Positions 1 through 8,696 of a stretch of DNA of 64,000 bases are shown here, one piece after another. Every line of letters starts with the position of its first letter. The first letter of the stretch is position 1. The translations under genes were made by a program, and so were the position numbers. A model generated the notes under the pieces. The model was given only the letters and a program-made list of their open reading frames with translations, was not told the origin of the DNA and did not search any database. This stretch comes from CAITSH01 sp025356665 (lineage in GTDB: Bacteria > Pseudomonadota > Gammaproteobacteria > Burkholderiales > SG8-39): the NCBI GenBank assembly GCA_025356665.1, contig JANXRV010000157.1, positions 1 through 64,000 of the forward strand, in the 5' to 3' direction.

Positions 1-404
1 GGCAGCGCCAGGAAACGATGGCGCCAGCGAAAAGCCGTACTCTGGGCTATATGGAGCCGTTCACTGACCTGACGCAGGCTCAGTCCGTCTCGCAGGGCTT
101 CAGCCTGCCCCAACCATTTGTTGCGCAAATGCAAATGCGCCAGGGGCGTTCCGGTCAGCGTATTGAAGGTGCGATTGCAGTGGCGACACCGGAACCGCTG
201 CAGGTCACCATGACGCCCATGCTTGATGGTATGACTGCTTGCGCAGTGCGGGCACTCAGGCCGTGCCGGCGCCTCAGCCTCGATGACATCGATCGAGGAT
301 GCACGCGACTGCATCGATGCCAGTTCGGTAGCAACGGCATAGCGTTGCTCACGCGGCAACTTGCCCAGAGTGCTTATCAACCTTGCCAATTCCCTCGTCC
401 TCAT
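1..404 (-). mobile_element. IS1595-type transposase, N-terminal part, cut by the window edge
   Basis: The minus-strand frame opens at ATG 404 and runs off the left edge, giving about 134 residues. A zinc-ribbon with CPHC and CRHC pairs (about residues 52-78) is followed by a helix-turn-helix stretch ending in TAFRWRHRFL. This is the usual N-terminus of IS1595-family (ISXO2-like zinc-ribbon) transposases. The catalytic DDE-like half lies outside the window. The start is supported by AGGAG about 9 bases upstream. In related bacteria the neighbour of yggS is usually pilT/pilU, so the element may have inserted there. Whether the element is intact cannot be seen. Confidence 0.8.
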
Positions 405-817
405 TTCGCGTCTCCTGGTCCAGCGCCTCTGCGCCATACGGCCAGTTTCCGCCCCCACAGGCTCACCAGATGAGCCACCAACAGCATTCGCTAAATGAGC
501 CTATATAATTATCCTGATGTTTGCTACTTAGTTTGCTGCGGACTTTTTTCCCTATTGTGTGCCGCTTTGCCGTTTTTCGTACCAGGGTTTTGCCGCTGAA
601 TCCGTTCGATGCCTGCGCGGCGTTTCAATGTCTGGCTTGTATTTTATCGGAGCCTTCACACGCCGAAAGTGCCGCCAAAATAAACGAAGGCCAACCACAC
701 CTGCTTTTAGCGCGTGTTCTACAGCCGTCCTTGGAACGTAAGTCAGAAACGTAGATCAGATCCGTAAAATCAGGCCTGCAACACCGTCTTATCATAGCGC
801 TTTTTCATGCAAGGATT
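405..817. other. Non-coding stretch between transposase and yggS
   Basis: There is no convincing gene here; short frames in it lack a ribosome site and recognisable sequence. It holds a perfect 6-bp inverted repeat, GGCTCA/TGAGCC, at 460-465 and 471-476, in the transposase leader. It also holds an AT-rich patch with TATAAT at 504-509. The outer terminal repeat of the insertion sequence probably lies here, but I could not place it. The yggS ribosome site AAGGA is at 811-815. Confidence 0.5.
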
Positions 818-1519
818 ATGTCAACAATCCAGAGCAACTTGCAAGCCGTGAACGCGCGCATCACAGCCGCCTGCGCCGCTTTCGGACGCGATCGAGCAGG
901 CGTACGGCTGGTCGCCGTAAGCAAGACTTGGCCGGCCGAAGCCGTGCGGGAGGCCGCCGCAGCCGGGCAGTTGGATTTTGGCGAAAACTACCTGCAGGAA
1001 GCCCTCGACAAAATTGCGGCGCTGTCGTCGCTGCCGGCGAAGTTACGCTGGCACTTCATCGGCCCCCTGCAAAGCAACAAGACGCGCCCCGTGGCCGAGC
1101 ATTTCGACTGGGTGCATAGCGTCGACCGCGAAAAAATCGCCGAGCGCCTGAACGCGCAGCGCCCCGAAGGCGCGCCGGCGTTGAACCTGTGCATCCAGGT
1201 CAACATCAGCGGCGAGGCCTCCAAGAGCGGCGTCGAGCCCGCCGCGCTCGCCACACTCGCGCGCGCGGTGGCGCGCATGCCGCGGCTGAAGCTGCGCGGC
1301 CTGATGAGCGTGCCCGAGCCCACCGACGATGAAGCGCTGTCGCGCCGGCGCTTCGCCAGCCTGCGCAAGCTGCTCGAAGAACTCAACCGCGACGGCCATG
1401 CGCTCGACACCCTGTCGATGGGCATGACCACCGACCTTGAAGCGGCCGTCGCCGAGGGCGCCACCATGGTGCGCATCGGTACGGCTATTTTTGGCCAGCG
1501 ACATCAAGCCCTGGAATGA
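818..1519 (+). CDS. yggS: YggS/PLPBP pyridoxal-phosphate homeostasis protein
   Basis: This 233-residue single-domain TIM-barrel protein binds pyridoxal phosphate without catalysing a reaction and keeps vitamin B6 and amino-acid pools balanced in the cytoplasm. The PLP lysine is K36 in AVSKT, followed by the family motif FGENYLQE. The C-terminal phosphate-binding region reads SMGMTTDLEAAV and VRIGTAIFG. Length matches the family. AAGGA lies just before the ATG. It heads a same-strand run with proC, yggT and a DUF167 gene, the classic proteobacterial order, and proC starts 10 bases after its stop. Confidence 0.95.
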   Translation: MSTIQSNLQAVNARITAACAAFGRDRAGVRLVAVSKTWPAEAVREAAAAGQLDFGENYLQEALDKIAALSSLPAKLRWHFIGPLQSNKTRPVAEHFDWVHSVDREKIAERLNAQRPEGAPALNLCIQVNISGEASKSGVEPAALATLARAVARMPRLKLRGLMSVPEPTDDEALSRRRFASLRKLLEELNRDGHALDTLSMGMTTDLEAAVAEGATMVRIGTAIFGQRHQALE

Positions 1520-1529
1520 CGGACAGCTC

Positions 1530-2351
1530 ATGAACATCACTTTCATCGGCGGCGGCAACATGGCCGGCGCCATCATCGGCGGACTTAAGGCCAAGGGCCT
1601 CGCCACATCGGGTATCCGCATCGCCGAGCCGCACGCCGCGGCGCGCGAGCGCCTGAGCACCGATTTTGGCGTGCGCTGTTTTGAATCGGCCGCTGCGGCC
1701 GCCCCCTATGGCGAACTGATCGTCATGGCGGTAAAGCCACAGCAAATGCGCGAGGCCGCGAAGGCGCTGGCGCCGCAACTCAAGCCAAACCAGCTGGTGC
1801 TCTCCATCGCCGCCGGTACGCGGCTCGCCGACCTCGGCCGCTGGCTCGGCGGCCACACTCTGCTCGCCCGCTGCATGCCCAATACCCCGGCGCTGATCGG
1901 CGCCGGGGTGACCGCGCTCTACGCCACGCCGGGCATCTCCGCGGCACAACACGATCTTCTGGACGGCGTGCTTGGCGCGGTCGGTTCGGTAATCTGGGTC
2001 GCGGATGAGGCCTTGCTCGATCCGGTGACCGCGGTGTCGGGCAGCGGTCCGGCCTATGTTTTTTATTTCATCGAGGCGCTGCGCGACGCGGCAGTCGAGA
2101 TGGGGCTGGATGCGGCCTCCGGCAACCGTCTCGCCATCGAAACGTTTCTCGGCGCGGCCAAACTCGCCGCGCAAAGCCCGGACGATGTGTCGCTGCTGCG
2201 CGAGCGCGTAACCTCCAAGGGCGGCACCACTGAGGCGGCGCTGCATGCGATGCAGCTCGAGCAGGTGAAAGCGCGCATCGTGCGTGCGGTGCAGGCAGCC
2301 AACACGCGGGCAAAGCAAATGGGCGACGAGCTGGGTAAAGACCCGGCCTGA
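1530..2351 (+). CDS. proC: Pyrroline-5-carboxylate reductase
   Basis: This 273-residue enzyme performs the last step of proline synthesis, NAD(P)H-dependent reduction of pyrroline-5-carboxylate to proline. The Rossmann motif IGGGNMA is at residues 6-12, the substrate-site signature SGSGPAYVF at 170-178 and SKGGTTEAAL at 229-238. I chose the ATG at 1530 because the Rossmann strand begins right there; the frame stays open further upstream inside yggS but shows no family similarity. It follows yggS by 10 bases and is probably co-transcribed. Confidence 0.96.
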   Translation: MNITFIGGGNMAGAIIGGLKAKGLATSGIRIAEPHAAARERLSTDFGVRCFESAAAAAPYGELIVMAVKPQQMREAAKALAPQLKPNQLVLSIAAGTRLADLGRWLGGHTLLARCMPNTPALIGAGVTALYATPGISAAQHDLLDGVLGAVGSVIWVADEALLDPVTAVSGSGPAYVFYFIEALRDAAVEMGLDAASGNRLAIETFLGAAKLAAQSPDDVSLLRERVTSKGGTTEAALHAMQLEQVKARIVRAVQAANTRAKQMGDELGKDPA

Positions 2352-2427
2352 ACGCAAACAGCCGGACACAAAAACGGATACCCGGGAAAGTCCCGAAAAA
2401 TACGGAACCACAAAGACAAACACCACC

Positions 2428-2994
2428 ATGCTGATCCAAATTTTGCAGTTCCTAATCGAGACCCTCGCCGGCTTCATGGTATTTTTGCTGCTGTCGCGCT
2501 TTTACATGCAGCTCGCGCGCGTGTCCTTTCGCAACCCCATCGGCCAGTTCGTCACCGGACTATCCAACTGGATGGTGATGCCGGTGCGCCGCGTCATCCC
2601 CAGCATCTACGGCCTCGACGCGGCGAGCCTGGTCTGCGCCTGGGTGGTGCAGACCACCCTCGTCACGCTGCTGCTCTACCTGCGCGGCTTTCAGATGGAC
2701 GCGGGCAGCGACCTGCTGGTCATCGCCTCGATCGGCTGCATCGACCTTGCGCGCGCCGCCATCCAGCTGAGCATAGGCCTGATCATCGTGCAGGTGGTGA
2801 TCAGCTGGGTCAATCCGCATGCGCCGCTCGCCCCACTGTTCAACGGGCTGACGCGGCCGTTTCTTGCGCCGCTGCAGCGCATCGTGCCGCTGGTCGGCAA
2901 CATCGACCTGTCGCCGCTGGTCTACGTGGTGCTGGCACAGATCGCCGTGATGATCATCACCGGCCTGTCGCGCCCGCTGTACGCGCTGCTGTGA
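2428..2994 (+). CDS. yggT: YggT family inner-membrane protein
   Basis: This 188-residue integral membrane protein has two copies of the YggT domain. Each is a pair of hydrophobic segments joined by a loop with a conserved proline/arginine patch (MPVRRVIP near residue 51; FLAPLQRIVP near 148). Family members have been linked to osmotic tolerance and membrane homeostasis, but the activity is not known. It sits downstream of proC, as in many proteobacteria. The start chosen is the ATG at which the first membrane helix begins; the frame is open upstream into proC. Confidence 0.92.
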   Translation: MLIQILQFLIETLAGFMVFLLLSRFYMQLARVSFRNPIGQFVTGLSNWMVMPVRRVIPSIYGLDAASLVCAWVVQTTLVTLLLYLRGFQMDAGSDLLVIASIGCIDLARAAIQLSIGLIIVQVVISWVNPHAPLAPLFNGLTRPFLAPLQRIVPLVGNIDLSPLVYVVLAQIAVMIITGLSRPLYALL

Positions 2995-3014
2995 GCCGGT
3001 GATCTGGTGACCAG

Positions 3015-3371
3015 GTGAGCCGCCAAGCCGGCGTGGCCACCGCCAACTGGTGTCACAAAAGCGCCGACGGCTGGCTGCTGTCCATTCACATTCAACCGGG
3101 CGCCAAACGCAGCGAAGTGGTGGGCGTGCATGGTGAAGCGCTGAAAATCCGCATCGCCGCGCCGCCGCTGGAGGGCCGCGCCAACGCCGCGCTCGAAGCC
3201 TTTATCGCCGACGCCCTGGGTATCGCCAAGTCCAAAGTCAGCGTGGTGAAAGGCCTGCAATCACGGCAAAAAACCGTGGCGGTACCCGCAGCGGTACCCG
3301 CGACGGCAGCGGCCTCAGAAGACGCGATGCGCCTGACGCTGGATCCATCCTCCGGCCCAAGCCCGGCCTGA
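3015..3371 (+). CDS. DUF167 (YggU-type) protein
   Basis: This small protein of 118 residues carries the DUF167 fold. Signature stretches are IQPGAKRSEVVG, PPLEGRANAAL and VSVVKGLQSRQK. The function of the family is unknown. The start is GTG at 3015, 20 bases after the yggT stop, which makes it the last gene of the yggS run. The C-terminal tail (about 25 residues, rich in Ala, Val and Pro) is longer than usual and looks disordered. A palindromic repeat follows 10 bases after the stop. Confidence 0.85.
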   Translation: MSRQAGVATANWCHKSADGWLLSIHIQPGAKRSEVVGVHGEALKIRIAAPPLEGRANAALEAFIADALGIAKSKVSVVKGLQSRQKTVAVPAAVPATAAASEDAMRLTLDPSSGPSPA

Positions 3372-3381
3372 TTTATACGCC

Positions 3382-3416
3382 GGCTGAAAAGCCGTGCCAG
3401 ACGGGCATTTCCAGCC
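3382..3416 (+). repeat. 35-bp palindromic intergenic repeat, copy 1
   Basis: Imperfect palindrome with arms GGCTGAAAAGCC and GGGCATTTCCAGCC around the core GTGCCAGAC. It fills the gap between convergent genes ending at 3371 and 3419. Other copies are at 10901, 29316, 51755 and 59388. As RNA it would fold into a long hairpin from either strand, so it may end transcription, although no T-run follows. Confidence 0.8.
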
Positions 3417-3418
3417 AA

Positions 3419-4420
3419 TCACTGCCGGGGGATGCGCGCCTCGGCGATCACTTTCGCCCAACGCTGCACCTCGCTGGCGACACGCGCGCGCATTTCTTCG
3501 GACGTGCTGCCGCGCACCTCGCCGCCAAAGCTCTCCAGTCGCGCGCGTATTTCGGGCACCTGCAAGGCCTTGTTCATTTCGACGTGCAGGCGATCGACGA
3601 TCGCCCGCGGCGTGCCGGCGGTGGTGGCGAGCCCCGCCCAGGAATTCACATCAAAGCCCTGCACCCCGGCCTCCTGCACCGTCGGCACCTCCGGCAACCC
3701 AGACCAGCGCGTGGCACCGCTCACCGCGATGGCCTTGAGCCGGCCACCCCTGACGTGCGGCAGCGTCGCCGTGCCGGGCGCAACAACGAAGTTCACATCA
3801 CCGGCGAGCAGTGCGGCGAGCGCGGCGGCATCACCCTTGTAGGGCACATGCAGCAGCTGCGTTGCCGACATACTGGCCAGCAGCGCGCCGGTCAGATGTT
3901 GTGTCGAACCGACGCCGGCCGACCCGTAGCTCACGCCGTCGGGTTTGCCCCTGGCCAGGGCCAGCAGGTCAGCCACCGTCTGCTGCGGTGAATCGCTGCG
4001 CACGCTCAGCACAAACGGAAACACGGTTGCGGTTGAAATCCATTCAAAACTTTCCACCGATTTGTAGCCAAGCGTCTGGTAGAGCGCGCCCGACACGGTG
4101 TGCCCACCCACCGCCAGCAGCAGCGTGTAGCCGTCCGCTTGCGCCCGCGCCACCGCTTCGGCAGCGATATTGCCGCCGGCACCGGCCTTGGTCTCGACAA
4201 TGACCGGCTGGCCGAGGCCCCTAGACATTTCCTGGCCAAGCAGGCGCGCGATCGAATCGGCGTTGCCGCCCGGGGCGAAGCCCTGAATGATGCGGATAGG
4301 GCGGCTGGGATAGTCCTGCGCCCATGCGCCCGATGGCAATAGGGATACGGCCGCCAATAGGGTAAGCCGGGCTAACGTCGCCAAGCTTGCCAAGCTTGCG
4401 CTTGTGTTCGCAAACATCAT
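3419..4420 (-). CDS. Bug/TctC-family periplasmic solute-binding protein
   Basis: This 333-residue protein has a Sec signal peptide (hydrophobic core about residues 10-33, cleaved after GAWA) and the Bug fold. The opening YPSRPIRIIQGFAPGGNADSIAR includes the ligand-loop motif PGG; later motifs are KAGAGGN, ADGYTLLL, HVPYKGDAAAL and LPEVPTVQEAG. Bug proteins capture carboxylates and related small molecules. No TctA/TctB membrane partner lies in the window. It is the last gene of the minus-strand operon starting at 8696. GGAGG precedes the two adjacent ATG codons. The ligand cannot be told from sequence. Confidence 0.93.
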   Translation of the reverse strand: MMFANTSASLASLATLARLTLLAAVSLLPSGAWAQDYPSRPIRIIQGFAPGGNADSIARLLGQEMSRGLGQPVIVETKAGAGGNIAAEAVARAQADGYTLLLAVGGHTVSGALYQTLGYKSVESFEWISTATVFPFVLSVRSDSPQQTVADLLALARGKPDGVSYGSAGVGSTQHLTGALLASMSATQLLHVPYKGDAAALAALLAGDVNFVVAPGTATLPHVRGGRLKAIAVSGATRWSGLPEVPTVQEAGVQGFDVNSWAGLATTAGTPRAIVDRLHVEMNKALQVPEIRARLESFGGEVRGSTSEEMRARVASEVQRWAKVIAEARIPRQ

Positions 4421-4491
4421 TCACCCCCTCCGTTTATTTTCATCATCCCTCCCCGGCGACACCGCACCGACAGCCGGCTGTTGCGCGCCAC

Positions 4492-5541
4492 TCAGCCTGG
4501 CCAGGGCGCGACCAAGCCCAGCTTGGTCGCGACAGCGGCCAAGTCGCCGGCCACGCCCGCGGGCACCGGAATGCCGTCGCGGCCGCGCCGTTCCGCCTCG
4601 AGATATCCGCGCTCCCCGGGCATCAGCACGCCGCCGCCCTGCGGATCGCCGGGCAGCGCCTTGAGCGCCGCGACGGTGCGCGCGACATCGCGGCGAAACA
4701 CCTCTTCCGGGCAGAAACGAAACGCGTCGATGGCGATGACCAGCGCATTCTGGCGGTGCCGTTTTGTTCCCGGCTTGCCGGAGAAAAATTCAGCCAGCAA
4801 GGGATTGCCCACGGCGAGGCTGCTCATCATTTCGATCATCAGCGCGAGGCCCGAGCCTTTAGCGCCGCCGAGCGGGAGCGGAATGCTCGCAGCCTGCGCA
4901 TCTGTGGTCGGGGCGCCCTGCGTATCGAGCGCGAGCCCGGGCGCCAGCGCCTCCTTCATGCGCTTGGCCTGCGCCAGCCTGCCCAGCGACACAATGCCGG
5001 TGCCCATGTCGAGCACGATGGGCGTGTCGTCAGCCCCGGGAACGGCGATGGATATGGGCGCCGTGGACACGCCGGCTGCGAGCGCGCCGTGATACGCCAT
5101 GTTGGGGATCGAGGCGGTCAGCGCCAGCCCCGTCATGCCGCGCCGCGCGATGCGCTCGGTGTAATAGCCAAGGGAACCGGTATGCGTGGTACCACGCACC
5201 ATCGCCAGGCCGATGCCGACCGCCGCCGCCTTGCTCATGGCCGCATCGGCCGCCTCGGTCATGGCAACCGCACCAGCCGCGCGGTCGGCATCGAGCACCA
5301 GCACGGCGGGCGTGTCCGTGACCACACGCATGGCAGGCTGCGGATTGATGATGCCAGTCTGGATGAACTCGAGGTAACGCGGGACGCGCGCGATGCCGTG
5401 GGTGTCGACCCCGCGCAGGTTGGCCCACACCAGAGCCTCGGCCACGGTGGCGGCGTGCGCCGCCGACATGCCGGCCTGCGCGAACAGTGCGGCAACAAAC
5501 TGCCGCAGATCCTGCGCCGCGACGCGGACCGGACCGCTCAT
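4492..5541 (-). CDS. Ldh2-family (malate/lactate/ureidoglycolate) dehydrogenase
   Basis: This 349-residue protein of the type-2 malate/L-lactate/L-sulfolactate dehydrogenase family performs NAD(P)-dependent oxidation of a 2-hydroxy acid in the cytoplasm. Motifs include GVDTHGI near residue 55, GTTHTGSLGYY near 143, PNMAYHGA and GGAKGSGLALMIE near 240. Its start codon overlaps the stop of the upstream Bug gene by four bases (ATGA), so the two are translationally coupled. This suggests the dehydrogenase acts on what the neighbouring Bug proteins capture. The exact substrate is unknown. Confidence 0.9.
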   Translation of the reverse strand: MSGPVRVAAQDLRQFVAALFAQAGMSAAHAATVAEALVWANLRGVDTHGIARVPRYLEFIQTGIINPQPAMRVVTDTPAVLVLDADRAAGAVAMTEAADAAMSKAAAVGIGLAMVRGTTHTGSLGYYTERIARRGMTGLALTASIPNMAYHGALAAGVSTAPISIAVPGADDTPIVLDMGTGIVSLGRLAQAKRMKEALAPGLALDTQGAPTTDAQAASIPLPLGGAKGSGLALMIEMMSSLAVGNPLLAEFFSGKPGTKRHRQNALVIAIDAFRFCPEEVFRRDVARTVAALKALPGDPQGGGVLMPGERGYLEAERRGRDGIPVPAGVAGDLAAVATKLGLVAPWPG

Positions 5542-6515
5542 TGGCGCTCGATCTTGCGCTGTTCAATCACCTTTTGCCATTTGCGAAACTCCTGTTCCAC
5601 ATAGCGCCGCATCTCATCGGGCGCGCTCGACCGGGGTTCGCCGCCCAGTTCGGTCAGCCGGCGGGCAACCTCGGGGCTGTCGACTATTTTTCGCAACTCC
5701 CGGTTGAGCAGTGCGATCACCGCATCGGGCGTGCCGGCGGGCGCGCCCAGGCCGATGAAGGAACTCACCTCGTAGCCGGCCAAAGTGTCGGCCACCACCG
5801 GCACCTCCGGCAGGGCCTTCCAGCGCTCCCTTGATGTCACGCCCAGCGCACGCAGCTTGCCGCTTTTGATAAACGGCAGCGACAACGTGGGCGCCTCGAA
5901 CAGCACATCAATGCGGCCGCCGAGCAATTCGGTCAATGCGACATTGCCCCCCTTGGTCGGGATATGGACAATTTCAGTGCCGGCCATCGCGTTGAACAGC
6001 TCCGAAGAAAGGTGGTGGATCGAGCCCACGCCCGAGGTCGAGTAATTGAGCTTGCCCGGGTTGGCGCGGGCGAAGGCAACCAGATCACCGACGGTGCGAA
6101 AGGGCGAATCAGCGGCGACGTTGACGAAAAATGGATACGCGGTGATCAACGACACCATGGTGATATCACGCATTGAATCGAACTGCGGATTGGTGCTGAT
6201 GGCGGCAAGCGCCGGATAACCGCCGGTCACCTCGAGCAGCGTATAGCCGTCGGGCTTGGCTTTGGCAACGTAAGCGGAGCCGACACCGCCGCCCGCACCG
6301 GCCTTGTTTTCGACAATGACCGGCACGCCCAGCGCCTCGGACAGTTTTTGCCCTGCAAGCCGAGCCAGGATATCGGCCGACCCGCCCGGCGGGAACGGGC
6401 ACACCAGTGTGATTGCGCGTGACGGGTATTTCTGCGCCCACACGGAGCTCGATGTCGCCGACACGGCGAGCAGCAGCAACAGCGGCACCGACCGCAGCAG
6501 GTTCTTGAGTATCAT
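5538..6515 (-). CDS. Bug/TctC-family periplasmic solute-binding protein
   Basis: About 325 residues: a signal peptide (MILKNLLRSV to SSVWA) and then the Bug fold with YPSRAITLVCPFPPGGSADI, NKAGAGGG, DGYTLLE, HIPTKGGNVAL and ALPEVPVVADT. I chose the ATG at 6515 because GAGGGG stands six bases upstream. An in-frame ATG at 6533 has no ribosome site and would add six charged residues. Directly upstream of the ribosome site lies an 8-bp periodic repeat that also contains the stop of the preceding gene. Ligand unknown; the operon suggests an organic acid made or used by the neighbouring oxygenase and dehydrogenase. Confidence 0.92.
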   Translation of the reverse strand: MILKNLLRSVPLLLLLAVSATSSSVWAQKYPSRAITLVCPFPPGGSADILARLAGQKLSEALGVPVIVENKAGAGGGVGSAYVAKAKPDGYTLLEVTGGYPALAAISTNPQFDSMRDITMVSLITAYPFFVNVAADSPFRTVGDLVAFARANPGKLNYSTSGVGSIHHLSSELFNAMAGTEIVHIPTKGGNVALTELLGGRIDVLFEAPTLSLPFIKSGKLRALGVTSRERWKALPEVPVVADTLAGYEVSSFIGLGAPAGTPDAVIALLNRELRKIVDSPEVARRLTELGGEPRSSAPDEMRRYVEQEFRKWQKVIEQRKIERQ

Positions 6516-6526
6516 GCGCCGCCCCT

Positions 6527-6558
6527 CATTCATCAGTTAGTCAGCCAATCAGTTAATC
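6527..6558. repeat. Degenerate 8-bp tandem repeat abutting a ribosome site
   Basis: Read on the plus strand the units are CATTCATC, AGTTAGTC, AGCCAATC and AGTTAATC, four imperfect octamers in phase. On the minus strand they end directly at the GAGGGG ribosome site of the Bug gene starting at 6515. They also include the stop codon of the VOC gene (6549). Confidence 0.6.
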
Positions 6559-7799
6559 GGGCCGAGGAATACCTCGCCGGTAAAGCTGTCGCTTTGCAAG
6601 TCCAGCGTCTGCGGCCACAGCGTATGGTCTTCTTCAAGCTGCCGTCGCTTGGCGGCAGGGCGCGGTTTGCCCTCCCAGCCAATCTGCTCCATCTCCCAGA
6701 AAAGCTGCATGCCGTTGCCGTCCGGATCGACGGCATAAACGTGATGGCCCATGCCCGGCGACAAGACCGCGGGCAACCGGCGAAAGCGAACGCCGGCAGC
6801 GGCAAGAAAGGAGATCGCATCACGCAATTGCTGGTAGCTGCCGAGCTGCAAGCCGAAAGAAAACAGCGTCGAGCCGGCCGGCAGGCCCAGCACGGCGCGC
6901 AAGGCCTTGGGGTAGAGCGCCAGCGAATGATGCTCGGTATTGGCGCGCAGGAAAACGCAGCGGTGGCCCTCGTAGATGATCTGCTCGGTGACCGCCAGAC
7001 CTAGCGTGTCCTGGTAAAACCGCAGCGCCTCGTCGACATCGTCGACAAAAAGCCGCACCGGCCCGACCTTGCCGATCTTGAAGGGCCGGGCGAGCAGCAC
7101 GCCGCCCACATCGAAGGTCTCGGGCCAGGGCGCCTTGCGCCGCCACCCGGCGTTGAGATCGTCGCCCTGGACAATGGCCTCGTTGACTTCGGCGAACTCG
7201 GAACGGTGCGGCAGGCCCGGCGGCTGCTGATAGCGGATGCGGTGCATGGGGCCGGGTTTTGAATAGCCGGCCCAGCCGATCTGCTCGATGCCGTAGTAGA
7301 GCTCGTTGATATGCCCCGACGGATCGGGCGGATAGAAATGCCAGTTGGAGCCGGGCAGGTCGCGCCCGGCGCGCAGGATTTTCAGGCCGTTGCGCAAAAA
7401 CCACTCGTAACCGTCGACCACCTCGCGCAGCGTGCCCACCTGCCAGGTGATCTGGTTCACCGTCAGTTCGGGGTAATCGGCGTAGTGCGGATTCAACGCC
7501 TGCATCGCGCCGCGCGGAAAAATCACAAAGGAATGATGGTCGGTGCCGTGACGCGTGAACGAACCCACGGTGGGGCCGTGTTTGTCACGCTCGCCCTCGG
7601 GCAGGCGCGGTTCGAAGTCCAGTTCATCGGCCACCTCAAAACCGAGCAGCCGGCCGTAGAACTCCAGCGATGCCGCCGGATCGGCAACGTTGACGCCGAA
7701 GTGTCCCAACCGGCGAATCCGGAAAGGACGTGGCAATTGCACGCCACCGACGACACACCCGGAAGCGGCGCGCCCGGCGCGCCCAATATTGTCTGACAT
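6549..7799 (-). CDS. Two-domain VOC protein, extradiol-dioxygenase-like
   Basis: This 416-residue protein has two vicinal-oxygen-chelate modules, about residues 28-175 and 240-385. Each has the metal-site pattern of type I extradiol dioxygenases and glyoxalases: GHFGVNVAD then HHSFVIF and INELYYGIEQ in the first; GPVRLFVDD then HHSLALYPK and GMQLFWEMEQ in the second. The second is probably catalytic, as its His and Glu ligands are all in place. It is likely a catechol-type ring-cleaving dioxygenase, but an isomerase or lyase of the same fold is possible. It lies 33 bases downstream of the hydrolase gene in the same operon. Confidence 0.8.
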   Translation of the reverse strand: MSDNIGRAGRAASGCVVGGVQLPRPFRIRRLGHFGVNVADPAASLEFYGRLLGFEVADELDFEPRLPEGERDKHGPTVGSFTRHGTDHHSFVIFPRGAMQALNPHYADYPELTVNQITWQVGTLREVVDGYEWFLRNGLKILRAGRDLPGSNWHFYPPDPSGHINELYYGIEQIGWAGYSKPGPMHRIRYQQPPGLPHRSEFAEVNEAIVQGDDLNAGWRRKAPWPETFDVGGVLLARPFKIGKVGPVRLFVDDVDEALRFYQDTLGLAVTEQIIYEGHRCVFLRANTEHHSLALYPKALRAVLGLPAGSTLFSFGLQLGSYQQLRDAISFLAAAGVRFRRLPAVLSPGMGHHVYAVDPDGNGMQLFWEMEQIGWEGKPRPAAKRRQLEEDHTLWPQTLDLQSDSFTGEVFLGPIN

Positions 7800-7832
7800 G
7801 GCTTTGACCCGATTAAAGGGGAGTAAAGAAAA

Positions 7833-8696
7833 TCAAATGGAAAGGTATTTGTCCAGCCAGCTGCGCAACACCGCCTGGACCACGACATTGTTTTCAGCGA
7901 GCATAAAATGATCCACCTCCGCCACCAGGTGCAGGTCCGTGGGTTCGCCCGCATGCTGAAAAAGCTCAATCGACTGCTCGGTCGGTGTGACGCTATCGTT
8001 GGCCGGGTGCAACAACAACAAAGGCCGCGGCGCGATTTTGCCCACCACCTCGTTGGCGCGGAACGCATACATGCTCTCGACCACCTCGAACGGAAATTCC
8101 AGATGGGAGCCCTCGGCGAGATTGCTGCGCATGCCGGGGCGGATGGGCACAATGTCAAAGCGCGGCACCATCATCGATTTGCCCTGCGCCAACTGCCTGC
8201 GGCCCTCGGCCAGCATGTCGCTGAATTTTTTCCAGGCCTCGGGCGATTCATGCTGCTTGCGGAATTTTTTCTCGCCATCGCCCCAGCCGCCGACCGAAAT
8301 GCAGGCGGCGATGCGCTCATCCACGCCGGCCGCATAAACAGCCACCGCGGCGCCGAAACTGAATCCCATTACGCCGATGCGATCGGCGCGCACTTCCGGA
8401 CGGCCGGCAAGAAAGGACAGCGCGCTGCGGGTGTCCTCGACCTGCTCCAGACAGATCACCCGCCCGCGCACGCCCTCGCTGTTGCCGCAACCGCGCATAT
8501 CAAAGCGCAGCGTGACATAGCCGAGCTTCTCGAACAGCCTCGCGGCCACCTCGGGAATCCCGCCGTTTTTGTTGCCACCAAAGCCGTGCAACACCATCAC
8601 CGCGGGGCGGGCCTTACCCGGAACAAAGCCTTCGGGAATATGCAAAATGCCGGCAAGCTTGATCTCGCCGGACGAAAACCACACGCGCTCTTCCAT
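7833..8696 (-). CDS. Alpha/beta hydrolase
   Basis: This 287-residue serine hydrolase has the oxyanion motif LHGFGGNKNG (36-45), nucleophile elbow GFSFG with S113, an acid in LLLLHPANDSVTP and the histidine in EVDHFML near the C-terminus. There is no signal peptide. It resembles the DLH/BAAT-type and xylan-esterase-like hydrolases rather than classical C-C bond hydrolases, so the substrate may be an ester, lactone or CoA ester. It is the first gene of the five-gene operon 8696-3419, and AGGAGG precedes its ATG. Together with the dioxygenase it suggests ring cleavage followed by hydrolysis. Confidence 0.85.
   Translation of the reverse strand: MEERVWFSSGEIKLAGILHIPEGFVPGKARPAVMVLHGFGGNKNGGIPEVAARLFEKLGYVTLRFDMRGCGNSEGVRGRVICLEQVEDTRSALSFLAGRPEVRADRIGVMGFSFGAAVAVYAAGVDERIAACISVGGWGDGEKKFRKQHESPEAWKKFSDMLAEGRRQLAQGKSMMVPRFDIVPIRPGMRSNLAEGSHLEFPFEVVESMYAFRANEVVGKIAPRPLLLLHPANDSVTPTEQSIELFQHAGEPTDLHLVAEVDHFMLAENNVVVQAVLRSWLDKYLSI

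Noticed and set aside
521..754. Possible small gene of 77 codons upstream of yggS
   Set aside because: There is no ribosome site, no recognisable sequence, and it overlaps another equally poor frame (559-741).
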